Source: a virus
IMG/VR virus record: IMGVR_UViG_3300044816_000209
Coordinates: 1-36,487 of that record
Length of the DNA stretch: 36,487 nt
Strand: one strand, 5' to 3'
The position numbers and the translations under genes were made by a program. Shown here in pieces: positions 29,253-36,340 of this stretch (positions within the stretch are counted from its first letter, which is position 1; each line of letters begins with the position of its first letter). The notes beneath the pieces are model-generated. The model was not told where the DNA came from and did not search any database. It saw only the letters and a list, made by a program, of their open reading frames with translations.

Positions 29253-29280
29253 AAAACCGCGAAGGAGCGAAGCAGCGAAG
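29253..29280. repeat. Family E repeat half
   Basis: GAAAAACCGCGAAGGAGCGA and following AGCAGCGAAG, matching the left arm at 27854-27880; no partner arm here. Confidence 0.7.
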
Positions 29281-29348
29281 GCATTCCCACGCGCGGCAGC
29301 AGAACGCGTAACAGAGGATGAGCGCGCGCACGCGCAGGCGGCGGTCGC

Positions 29349-29525
29349 TCATGCCGTGGGTTTGCGTGCGGCGTCGCGGAGTTGGCGCGCCTGCTCCAGA
29401 TCAACTTTGCAGTCCGCAGAGAGGAGCGCGAGCACCTCTGGCGCATCCTGATTGATGAGCTGCTCGCTGTATTCCTTTCCGCCTACACAGACCATGCCTC
29501 GAATGAAATTGCGCCTGGCTCTCAT
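29349..29525 (-). CDS. Hypothetical protein, 58 aa
   Basis: ATG at 29525 overlaps the upstream stop as ATGA. Product MRARRNFIRGMVCVGGKEYS, then a helical end (APEVLALLSADCKVDLEQAR). Too short to place in a family; real by coupling and composition. Confidence 0.5.
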   Translation of the reverse strand: MRARRNFIRGMVCVGGKEYSEQLINQDAPEVLALLSADCKVDLEQARQLRDAARKPTA

Positions 29526-29734
29526 GCGGCGGGTTCGGTCACGAAGTCGCGCGCTGGCATCGTGACGACGGCGGTGATTTGAAAGAAGGCGCGCAAGAGG
29601 AGGTCGTTTTGCTTGAGAATTTCCGCGTTCTGGCGCTGCACTTCGCGCGCGATGGCCAGAAGGTTTTCGTCTGGTCCAAAGCGCTCGCACTTCATCCCTG
29701 GCTCCAAAATGATTGTATCGCCCGGTGTGATCAT
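29522..29734 (-). CDS. Hypothetical protein, 70 aa
   Basis: MITPGDTIILEPGMKCERFG looks like a short beta unit, followed by a helix with heptad-like pattern (LLAIAREVQRQNAEILKQND). Coupled to the next gene by ATGA. Function unknown. Confidence 0.5.
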   Translation of the reverse strand: MITPGDTIILEPGMKCERFGPDENLLAIAREVQRQNAEILKQNDLLLRAFFQITAVVTMPARDFVTEPAA

Positions 29735-29741
29735 GGCTCAT

Positions 29742-29772
29742 TCTCTCAACACTCAACTTTCAACTCTCAACT
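29742..29772. repeat. Family C repeat, inverse orientation
   Basis: CTCTCAACACTCAACTTTCA and CTCTCAAC at the boundary of the genes at 29522-29734 and 29771-30799. Confidence 0.75.
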
Positions 29773-30799
29773 ACGCCGCCGCGGTGGTCTGCGCCTGGCG
29801 GCATTTGAGGCGCGTGTTTTCGCCGCGCATCGCGGGGGCTTGCAGGCCGCTGAAGGTGTCGCGGAATTCGCCGACGAGTTTGTTGATCGCCTGGCGCGTG
29901 GCGTTGGTCGGTTCGCCGAGCACGGTGTTCGTCGCGGCGTCGAGCAAATCCGGGCGGAGGACGTAGCCGATGACGTTGAGCCGCACGCCGAGCGCGCTGA
30001 AGGTCGAAGCCTGGCGGCACCAATCGAAGACGCGGCCGTAAATGATGCCGAGCTGGGCAGCATTTTCGATGAGCAGGAATTGCAGCTCGCCGAGCAGGCC
30101 GGCGGGGATCGGGCCGGCGGCGAGATCGGGCCGGCAATAGCCGATGAGCGCGGCCATGCGCTGGCCTTTTTTGACGAGATGCCCGGCTTTGAATGCCCAG
30201 ACCAGCGCGCGGGCGAAGGCTTCGTGGGCGTCGCGGATTTCCTCCGAGCCAAGGCAGAGGTTATCCGCAGATTGCGCCGATTTTCGCAGAGGTTCAGAAG
30301 CGTCGTCTCCGATCCCCTTCCCATCCGTAAATCTGCGCTCATCTGCGAAATCTGCGGATAAACCCTCTTCCCGTCGCAGGATGGGCCGTCCATTGTGCCG
30401 CCCGCATTCCGCGCCGTGGGGAACCGCATGATCTTCGCGAAAATCGAGATCGGGCTCGGCGGCGCCGGCCGGGCGGGAACGATCGGTGAGCGGGCGATCG
30501 ATGCCCTTGGCGCGGGCGAATTCCTGCTCCGCCGCGGTGAGCGCGTTGAACCAATCGCGATAGGTTCGCGTCCACGATTTGCGCGTGGCGATCTCACGGG
30601 CGTCGGCTTGGGATCGGTCGAGAAACTCGGCCTTCTTTTGCTTTTTGGAACGACCACCGAACGCGCCTTTCGCTTCGCCATTGTGTTTGCCGCTGCCGCC
30701 GATGCCTTGGTAACGATCCCGCGGAATTTCTACCGCGTGGAAATTGGAACCCATGCCCATAGAGGCGGCGGCAGCGAGGATCTGGAGAACGCTTCTCAT
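29771..30799 (-). CDS. Hypothetical protein interrupted in frame by repeat A, 342 aa
   Basis: Residues 1-145 (GRSKKQKKAEFLDRSQADAR; RTYRDWFNALTAAEQEFARA) and 182-342 (AFARALVWAFKAGHLVKKGQ; LNVIGYVLRPDLLDAATNTV) are globular and seem to form one protein. Residues 146-181 (GLSADFADERRFTDGKG... SAQSADNL) are the in-frame translation of a full family A repeat. No family recognised; the gene lies among the small genes between terminase and portal. Met15 and Met17 are alternative starts. Confidence 0.6.
   Translation of the reverse strand: MRSVLQILAAAASMGMGSNFHAVEIPRDRYQGIGGSGKHNGEAKGAFGGRSKKQKKAEFLDRSQADAREIATRKSWTRTYRDWFNALTAAEQEFARAKGIDRPLTDRSRPAGAAEPDLDFREDHAVPHGAECGRHNGRPILRREEGLSADFADERRFTDGKGIGDDASEPLRKSAQSADNLCLGSEEIRDAHEAFARALVWAFKAGHLVKKGQRMAALIGYCRPDLAAGPIPAGLLGELQFLLIENAAQLGIIYGRVFDWCRQASTFSALGVRLNVIGYVLRPDLLDAATNTVLGEPTNATRQAINKLVGEFRDTFSGLQAPAMRGENTRLKCRQAQTTAAA
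30261..30362. repeat. Family A repeat, copy 7 (type i), inside a gene
   Basis: TTATCCGCAGATTGCGCCGA and inverted ATCTGCGAAATCTGCGGATA, with about 40 bp between the arms. The whole element is 102 bp (34 codons) and keeps the reading frame of 29771-30799. Confidence 0.9.
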
Positions 30800-30834
30800 T
30801 CGGTCCGAGTCTTCGCCGCCTTCGCGCCGGGCGG

Positions 30835-31260
30835 CTACGCCGGAAGTGTTCCAAAATGTTCCAAAGAGAAGAGGCGATCCGCAGATTTCGCAGATTTTCG
30901 CAGAGGGTTCGGAACCTCGTTTCCGAGCCCATTCCCCTCCGATAATCTGCGCTCATCTGCGAAATCTCCGGATAAACCCGGTGGCGGATGCACGGGCGGG
31001 GCGCCGCGGCTCACGAGCGCGGCTTCGAGCAGGGCTTCGCGCTCGGGTTTGCTGTGCTTGAGGAATTCGCGCACCGGAATGCCGAGCGTCTTCGCGGCGT
31101 CGCGCTGCTCGAGCCACCAGAGGAGTTGAAACTCATCGACCCGGCCACCGACGAACGGGGCGCCTTCGAGCTCCCACCGCCAGACGGTGGTGCGGCCACG
31201 CTTGAAGTGGAAACAGACTTCTTTCCGGGTGAGTGTCGGACCCGACGGGGGGGGCTTCAC
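30835..31260 (-). CDS. HTH protein with repeat-encoded tail, 141 aa
   Basis: GTG start. Residues 10-35 (TRKEVCFHFKRGRTTVWRWE) have the pattern of a winged helix-turn-helix as in Nu1/excisionase-type DNA-binding proteins, followed by LLWWLEQRDAAKTLGIPVRE and a charged helix. A second terminase-associated DNA-binding role is possible. Residues 95-129 are encoded by family A copy 8, and the end (SLEHFGTLPA) lies beyond it, so the repeat again is inside the frame. Confidence 0.55.
   Translation of the reverse strand: MKPPPSGPTLTRKEVCFHFKRGRTTVWRWELEGAPFVGGRVDEFQLLWWLEQRDAAKTLGIPVREFLKHSKPEREALLEAALVSRGAPPVHPPPGLSGDFADERRLSEGNGLGNEVPNPLRKSAKSADRLFSLEHFGTLPA
30875..30976. repeat. Family A repeat, copy 8 (type i), inside a gene
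   Basis: GATCCGCAGATTTCGCAGAT and inverted ATCTGCGAAATCTCCGGATA; centre GGTTCGGAACCTCGTTTCCG. In frame in the 3' part of 30835-31260. Confidence 0.88.
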
Positions 31261-31445
31261 TTGCTGGGAAAGGAAACACGCATTGCGCGCAAAAGTAGAG
31301 CAAATTATGACCCACCGGCGACCGCGAGGAGGCCGGGGCGCGGCGCAGGGGCTATCGCCTCACATGGAGCGACGCGTGCGACGGCACCCCGAGCCTGCTC
31401 GGAGTTCGGTGACCACGCGCGCAGCGCGAGTCAATGGAACCGGAT

Positions 31446-31544
31446 TTATCCGCAGATTGCGCAGATTTTCGCAGAGGTTCGGAGCTTCAATTCCAAGCCC
31501 TTTCCCTTCCGTTAATCTGCGAAAATCTGCGTAATCTGCGGATC
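31446..31544. repeat. Family A repeat, copy 9 (type i)
   Basis: TTATCCGCAGATTGCGCAGA and inverted AATCTGCGTAATCTGCGGAT, about 28 bp per arm with one or two mismatches. Its end supplies the TGA stop of the gene ending at 31543. The rest of the gap 31261-31445 (185 bp) shows no gene. Confidence 0.92.
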
Positions 31545-31800
31545 ACTTCTCCTGAAAATGAGGTGGGCGCGGATCGCCGATCTGGAGCTGGCCGACGATC
31601 TCGCGGGAGAGTTCGCGGCCGGCGGCATCGAGGACGATGACGAGCCCGCCTTCCACGCGGCAATGCCACCTCGCGTATTCCACGGCCTGCGCGGAAACGA
31701 GGTACCAGAGCGCATGCGGAAGAGTCGGCCCGGTGAGCGTAAAGCCATCGCCCGCGGAACGCGGGGAAACGAGGTAAGGCGGCGGGTCGTGCTCAGGCAC
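31543..31800 (-). CDS. Hypothetical protein, 85 aa
   Basis: Product reads PEHDPPPYLVSPRSAGDG, then LWYLVSAQAVEYARWHCRVE and LVIVLDAAGRELSREIVGQL: a small alpha/beta protein without a family I can name. The GTG at 31800 is preferred; a TTG at 31836 would start inside a repeat arm. It follows the terminase gene. The stop codon TGA is the terminal TGA of repeat A copy 9. Confidence 0.5.
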   Translation of the reverse strand: MPEHDPPPYLVSPRSAGDGFTLTGPTLPHALWYLVSAQAVEYARWHCRVEGGLVIVLDAAGRELSREIVGQLQIGDPRPPHFQEK

Positions 31801-31822
31801 GGGCCGGACGGTATCACGAATT

Positions 31823-31936
31823 GAGCCGCGGACCAACGCTGATGAAACGCGGATGGGCGGAGGGGAAGAAAAGCGGTGGAAGCTGCGTCCGAACCCTTCT
31901 TCTCATCCGCGTTTCATCCGCGTTAATCCGCGGCTC
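31823..31936. repeat. Family D inverted repeat pair
   Basis: Left arm GAGCCGCGGACCAACGCTGA (31823-31855) and right arm CATCCGCGTTTCATCCGCGT (31904-31936) are 33 bp each with three mismatches. Centre GGGCGGAGGGGAAGAAAAGC. Lies 4 bases after the terminase stop at 31941. Confidence 0.9.
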
Positions 31937-31940
31937 TTCT

Positions 31941-34025
31941 TCATCGCTTCCACCCGCTGACGAAGCCGCGGCCGGGGCGGATGCTGGAACCTTTTTGCAC
32001 GAAGCTTCGGGGTGACGCGGGTTTTACGTTGCTGGTTTCTGGTTTCTGGTTGGATGACGTCTGGACGTCATTGGGGGACGCTTTACCCGGCTGGGGGGAC
32101 GGTTTACCCACTTCGAACTCGAGCGCCAGTTTGTCGTATCTCGGCTTGAGAATCTTTTCTGCGGCCAGGCAGCCGACGGCGCCGTCGAGCGCTTCGTTGC
32201 GGACGCCTTGCTCGCAGCCGAACCATTTGTGCCAGTCGCCATCGCGGCCCTGGCGGTCTTCGCTGGTCTCGGCGACGAGCATTTTGAAGTAGTGTTCGCT
32301 GAACTGGCCGAGGGCGGGCGTGTGCCGGTAGCCGGTGCTCGCGGGGTTGTCCTGATCGAGCCGCTGATAGATGATTTCCTTGGCGGCGTTGGTGCCGAGC
32401 ACCCAGACCTTGGTCTTGTGTTTGCCTTCCTTGCGCGGGCGATTCTCGACGATGGCGCGGCTCAGCTCCGTGTCGCCGCGGCTCGCCCAGATGCGCCGGC
32501 GCAGGCGCGTGCGCGTGAATTCAAAGACGTGGTCGCGCCAGTTGCCGGCATCGACGAGGCCGCCGCTGATGCGCATCGTGCGTCCGCTCGGGTGCGGGTA
32601 GGTGGTGGTGAGCAGGATGCGGTCGAGCTCCGCCCAGACGCCCTGGTCGGGCTTGACGAGCGGGGCGCCTTTGCCGCCGCGGATGACCTGATAGTCGAGA
32701 TCCCACTGCTGCTGATTTTGCCCGAAGCCCTGGATGAAAAGCTCGAGTCGATCGAGCTGCACATCGACGAAGAAGACGGTGAGCAGGACGCCCGCGGGGA
32801 GCATTTGCGCCGGGTCGAATTCTTCGCGCCGGAGGAAGAGCTTGGAATGCTCTGGCTTGGCGTCGCTGGCGCTGGCGTAGGTCTCGGCGTCGTCGGTGTT
32901 GACGAGGACGCGGCGCGCGCGCTCGGGGTTTTCGCTCTCCTCGATCTCGATTTCTTTGCGGGCGAGGATTTCGAGGAAGCCGCCGGGATATTTGACTGGA
33001 TCGACGGGGTGCGGCCAGAGCAGCGAATTCGCATGGAATCCGGCGCGGCCGGCGAAAGGCCTAGTGGGTTTCCAGAGATCGAATCTTGGCTTTTTCGGAT
33101 CTCCGCCCATCATCATCGCATGCCGCTGCGCGTCGTTCAGCAAGCCGCTACAGTGCGGACATTCGAGGCGAGCTTCTTCCGGCCGCTCAAGGTCGTACCG
33201 AAGCCGCGTGCGCGGCTTGCCGTCATTGAACGGATCAAGCCCCGTCCGAGACATTATCATCGGCGCGCCGCCGCACAGCAGGCAGGTGACGAACCACTGC
33301 CGGAGGTCGCTGGCGAGTAGCTTCGCCTCGATCCGGCTCTTGCCTTTCAAGCTCGGGTATGAGCAATAAATCTGGATGCAGTCGGGGTATTCGCTGCCGC
33401 GCTTGGCGAAGATTTTGAGCTGGTCGCCTTCGTCCGTCGTGATCTCGATGATCGCGTCGATCTCGTCCGCGTAGAGGACGCGCGCTTTCATCCGGCGCAT
33501 CCGGCCAGGGGCGTTCGCGCCGAGCGTGGTGAGCGAGCCGCCGGTGAAGCGCTTGTGCAAAATCGTGTTCGTCGATTTGCGCTGACCGAGCGAGTTGTCG
33601 ATGATCGCGGCGAGCTCCGGCGTGGGCTCGACAAGCTCGCCCATGAAGTCGTCTTTCACCCACAGCTTGCCGTCGCCTTCCACCGGCCACATCGCGCCGA
33701 TGCGGCACGGCTGCTCCTTGATGATGAAGCCGAGCGCGGTGAGGACGATGCGGCTTTTGCCGAGCCGCGAGGCCATCATCATGGCGACCTCGACGTTGCG
33801 CGGGTTGAAGATTTCGAGATACGGCTCGAGCTGGTAGGGCGCGAAGTCGAAGGTGAACGGCCGCGTGGCGCCGAACGCGTCCGGCATCTTCATGACGGTC
33901 TCGGCGAATTCTCGCGGGGTGACCGTGGAGAGCGGCGCGAGGCAGCGCGCGCGGATGGCGTCGAACTCCGCAAGCAGCGCCGCGCGCTCGAGGGCGTAGG
34001 GGTGGACGGATGTCGGCTTGATCAC
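31941..34025 (-). CDS. Terminase large subunit (GpA family), 694 aa
   Basis: ATPase: Walker A-like MASRLGKS (84-91), Walker B VLYADEID (183-190), coupling motif IYCSYPSLKGKS (219-230). A four-Cys zinc ribbon is likely (C248, C251, C289, C292). Nuclease domain from about 410: FFVDVQLDRLELFI with Asp421, GGLVDAGNWRD with Asp492, EALDGAVG with Asp614. It cuts and pumps DNA into the prohead, docking on the portal. Starts with GTG; CTGACA lies 13 bases upstream. Residues about 656-669 (TSSNQKPETSNVKP) are translated family B repeat, so the C-terminal tail has been extended. GpA-type terminases usually cut at cos sites. Confidence 0.92.
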   Translation of the reverse strand: MIKPTSVHPYALERAALLAEFDAIRARCLAPLSTVTPREFAETVMKMPDAFGATRPFTFDFAPYQLEPYLEIFNPRNVEVAMMMASRLGKSRIVLTALGFIIKEQPCRIGAMWPVEGDGKLWVKDDFMGELVEPTPELAAIIDNSLGQRKSTNTILHKRFTGGSLTTLGANAPGRMRRMKARVLYADEIDAIIEITTDEGDQLKIFAKRGSEYPDCIQIYCSYPSLKGKSRIEAKLLASDLRQWFVTCLLCGGAPMIMSRTGLDPFNDGKPRTRLRYDLERPEEARLECPHCSGLLNDAQRHAMMMGGDPKKPRFDLWKPTRPFAGRAGFHANSLLWPHPVDPVKYPGGFLEILARKEIEIEESENPERARRVLVNTDDAETYASASDAKPEHSKLFLRREEFDPAQMLPAGVLLTVFFVDVQLDRLELFIQGFGQNQQQWDLDYQVIRGGKGAPLVKPDQGVWAELDRILLTTTYPHPSGRTMRISGGLVDAGNWRDHVFEFTRTRLRRRIWASRGDTELSRAIVENRPRKEGKHKTKVWVLGTNAAKEIIYQRLDQDNPASTGYRHTPALGQFSEHYFKMLVAETSEDRQGRDGDWHKWFGCEQGVRNEALDGAVGCLAAEKILKPRYDKLALEFEVGKPSPQPGKASPNDVQTSSNQKPETSNVKPASPRSFVQKGSSIRPGRGFVSGWKR
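32020..32052. repeat. Family B repeat fragment inside the terminase gene
   Basis: TTTTACGTTGCTGGTTTCTG followed by GTTTCTGGTT, in frame near the 3' end of the terminase gene. Confidence 0.75.
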
Positions 34026-34157
34026 GCCGGGGCTGGCGTGTCAGAGTCGCGCATCACAAATCGGGAGGACTCGTAAAATCCGACCTGGTGTGGCCGCGCG
34101 CGGAGTTGATCGCCCGCAGACGCCACGCTGGCAGCCTAGGAGGCTACCTTCCGACCC

Positions 34158-34538
34158 TCACCACTTGAGCGGGAGTTTGGAGCTGCGGAGTTTGCCGATG
34201 AGTTCGTTGATCTTCGCGGCGGGGAGCTTCTTGCTTTTCACGTTCTTGAGCGTGGCGCCGAACGCCTGCAGCGCGGCTTCCCAAACCTCGGACACGACCG
34301 ACAGCGGGATACGCTCCCGGCGCTTGATCTCCATGTTCAGCGCGATGTCCTCGCACCGCCGCTTGTCGAGCTCGTCGCGCGCGTTGGTCGTCAGGTAAAT
34401 GGCCGCGAGCGCGGGCTCGGATTCGTAGAAGTGCTCGCGGTTCGCGCCCTCCTCGAAGTCGAGCGCCTGCAGCCGGTCAGTGACCGTGCGCCGGTCCTTG
34501 CCGGTCATCGCGGCGAGCTGGGAAATCGAATACTTCAC
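34158..34538 (-). CDS. Terminase small subunit (Nu1/DUF1441-like), 126 aa
   Basis: Residues 1-25 (KYSISQLAAMTGKDRRTVTD) are a helix-turn-helix, followed by RLQALDFEEG, a helical linker (ELDKRRCEDIALNMEIKRRE) and a helical end (AAKINELIGKLRSSKLP) that would assemble or bind the large subunit. It lies just before the large subunit gene, and close to a repeat-rich site proposed as its DNA target. The GTG at 34538 was chosen by the domain boundary; CTGACA lies 14 bases upstream. The 132-bp gap to the large subunit (34026-34157) holds no visible gene. Confidence 0.78.
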   Translation of the reverse strand: MKYSISQLAAMTGKDRRTVTDRLQALDFEEGANREHFYESEPALAAIYLTTNARDELDKRRCEDIALNMEIKRRERIPLSVVSEVWEAALQAFGATLKNVKSKKLPAAKINELIGKLRSSKLPLKW

Positions 34539-34686
34539 CCCGCCGCCCGCGCTGTCAGAGATGCACAACCAAACCCCGCCCACAAAAGAGGCAATCCCGC
34601 CCGGTGGTGGAGCATAGGGGCGTCCCAAATCTAGGCGAAAAAGGCGAGTCCGGAACCCGTCTGGGGTTTTTGGCCTGGGAGGACCC

Positions 34687-34761
34687 GTCGCATTTGTGCG
34701 AAGTCGCAACATTGAGATAGGCACATTATGCCTATCGCAGACGTGCGTCGCAGGCGTGCGA
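34687..34761. other. Candidate terminase binding (cos/pac) site
   Basis: Two 15-base units GTCGCAnnnGTGCGA lie at 34687-34701 and 34747-34761, with extra GTCGCA at 34703-34708. Between them is the perfect palindrome GATAGGCA-cattA-TGCCTATC (34716-34736). The site is about 150 bp upstream of the terminase small subunit gene and crosses the end of the gene at 34732-34941. A replication origin is the alternative. Confidence 0.55.
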
Positions 34762-34941
34762 CACACTCACGCGCCTTGCGCTTGCGATCTCGTCGTCATC
34801 TACGGGGACGGCGTTGCGCAGTACGTCGAAGCCTTCTCGCATCACGTCGGCGGGCATGCTCCATGGCTGCGGCTCGCATGGCAGCTCGTGCTCATCATCG
34901 AGCGCCCAACGCATCAGCCTGGCCAGTGCGCGCCACATCAT
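34732..34941 (-). CDS. Hypothetical protein, 69 aa
   Basis: Starts MMWRALARLMRWALDDEHEL with ATG at 34941 overlapping the stop of the previous gene (ATGA), followed by PADVMREGFDVLRNAVPVDD. A longer frame upstream is antiframe of that gene. Its end lies in the palindrome at 34716-34736. Function unknown. Confidence 0.5.
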   Translation of the reverse strand: MMWRALARLMRWALDDEHELPCEPQPWSMPADVMREGFDVLRNAVPVDDDEIASARRVSVSHACDARLR

Positions 34942-35783
34942 GCTCTTTGCTTCTCCGATCCGCCGTTGCGCTTGAACTCCCAAACGAACGCCGCGCCGAT
35001 GTTCTCCACCTTCGCGAACTCCGCCTCCGTCTTCGCCTTCAGCGCGCTCACCGCATGCGCGAACGCTCGACGCTGGCCCCTCAGCATGCACTGAAAGCGC
35101 GCGCCTCTCTCCACCAGCTCTTTCACACCCGTGTTGCGGCGTCTCATGAGCTTCACGAAATCCTGCCACACCTCATCATCACTCGAGTCTTCGTCCCGCG
35201 CGAAGCACCCCGACTCCCCACCGCTCGACAGAGCACGACTCCCCGAGTCATCGCCTCCAGGCGCTCTCGCCTTGGATTCGGATTCTTGATTCTCTTCTAT
35301 TCGGATTCGGCTTTTCGGCGGCGGCAAAACAGCCATCCCTCCATCAAGCTTGAGCGAGCCTTGCTCAGGCGGATCACTCGCGCTCGGCGGACTCTCCGCC
35401 TTCGCATATTTTTTCGTCAGCGGCACATGCTGCCAAGGCTCCACAATCTTCAGCCACTCCTTGCCAGACGCAGAATGCGGCATCAGGAAGCCACGCGAGT
35501 GCAACACTTGCAGCGCAGGGTCTATCCGTTGCGGGGTCCACGTCCGAAGAAGGAAGTCAGTCTTCCCGATTGCCAGCTTCACAGCATGCGTTGCGTCTCC
35601 GTTTTCGATCTCAAAAAAATAGTTAGGCTTCGCGCGATGCGATTCGGCCAGCACGATGTGAAAGACAAAGAACGCATCAGCCACAAGCGCCGGTCTCAGT
35701 TCGGGCAGGTCTTTACGGGTCAGAGCTGCATAAAGCTTCATGGGCACATCGCACGGCAGGCAATAGAAAGGCCGCTCACTCAT
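34938..35783 (-). CDS. Putative replication or regulatory protein, 281 aa
   Basis: Residues 1-115 (MKLYAALTRKDLPELRPALV; FFVFHIVLAESHRAKPNYFF; TWTPQRIDPALQVLHSRGFL) have the pattern of a winged-helix domain like those at the start of phage replication initiators. Residues 120-210 are low-complexity, Ser/Asp/Glu-rich and probably disordered. Residues 210-281 form a basic helical end (DFVKLMRRRNTGVKELVERG). It could start replication, as no helicase or primase is visible in the window, but this is inference. Coupled to both neighbours by ATGA. Confidence 0.5.
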   Translation of the reverse strand: MSERPFYCLPCDVPMKLYAALTRKDLPELRPALVADAFFVFHIVLAESHRAKPNYFFEIENGDATHAVKLAIGKTDFLLRTWTPQRIDPALQVLHSRGFLMPHSASGKEWLKIVEPWQHVPLTKKYAKAESPPSASDPPEQGSLKLDGGMAVLPPPKSRIRIEENQESESKARAPGGDDSGSRALSSGGESGCFARDEDSSDDEVWQDFVKLMRRRNTGVKELVERGARFQCMLRGQRRAFAHAVSALKAKTEAEFAKVENIGAAFVWEFKRNGGSEKQRA

Positions 35784-36340
35784 GAATTCGCGCCCTTCAT
35801 CTCCTCGTCGATCGACTCCAGAACGTACGGCGGCACATTGTAGCCAAGCGCGATCAATCCGATCACACGCTGCCGAAACGACTCCAAATCGGGATCATTA
35901 AATCTCGCGCCAGCGTGCGGCAGATTGATCGGCTCACGATCAGCCGTTTTTAGAAAATCCATCTGCGCTTTGTGGGCGCCAATCCAAAGATTCGGGCCGG
36001 CATCGATGCTCACGAGTTTCGGAACAACACCCACCACGCGCCGCGGTTCGCGCGGGAGCTGCGGCAGATCGAGATTCCCCGGATCGACTTCGAGCACGTG
36101 CTTGAACGCCCAAACGATCGCGCAAAGCATCTGCCGCCGCGACGAAATGCTGTAACGCTCGCGCTCCAGGCGATGCATCCACGCACTGAGATCGGCGCCG
36201 CGCCACTGCGCGGCCGGGCGTCCGACGAAGCGATGAAAGGCCATGAGATGCGCCCAATACTGCCGGCGGGAATTGCGGCTCAAAGGCGCCCGGCCAGCAC
36301 TTGCCTGCTGCTCAAACTTCGCGCGAATCCCCGTCTTCAT
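35780..36340 (-). CDS. Orphan recombinase core-binding domain protein, 186 aa
   Basis: Residues 18-105 match the SAM-like N-terminal domain of tyrosine recombinases, close to the integron-integrase type: SRNSRRQYWAHLMAFHRFVG, then LSAWMHRLERERYSISSRRQ, MLCAIVWAFKHVLEVDPGNL, DLPQLPREPR. In a recombinase a 170-180-residue catalytic domain with the R-H-R-Y residues would follow, but here only about 80 unrelated residues follow (INLPHAGARFNDPDLESFRQ; RQRVIGLIALGYNVPPYVLE) and no catalytic Arg or Tyr motif is present. It probably binds DNA without cutting, perhaps as a regulator or origin-binding factor. Coupled by ATGA to both neighbours. Confidence 0.6.
   Translation of the reverse strand: MKTGIRAKFEQQASAGRAPLSRNSRRQYWAHLMAFHRFVGRPAAQWRGADLSAWMHRLERERYSISSRRQMLCAIVWAFKHVLEVDPGNLDLPQLPREPRRVVGVVPKLVSIDAGPNLWIGAHKAQMDFLKTADREPINLPHAGARFNDPDLESFRQRVIGLIALGYNVPPYVLESIDEEMKGANS

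Noticed and set aside
27854-29280. Family E elements as insertion-sequence ends
   Set aside because: No transposase lies between or near the arms, and no target duplication is visible; they behave like the other short intergenic repeats.
2175-29772. CRISPR array, considered because of many similar repeats
   Set aside because: The repeats are dispersed between genes, paired as inverted arms and not regularly spaced with unique spacers; no cas gene is present.
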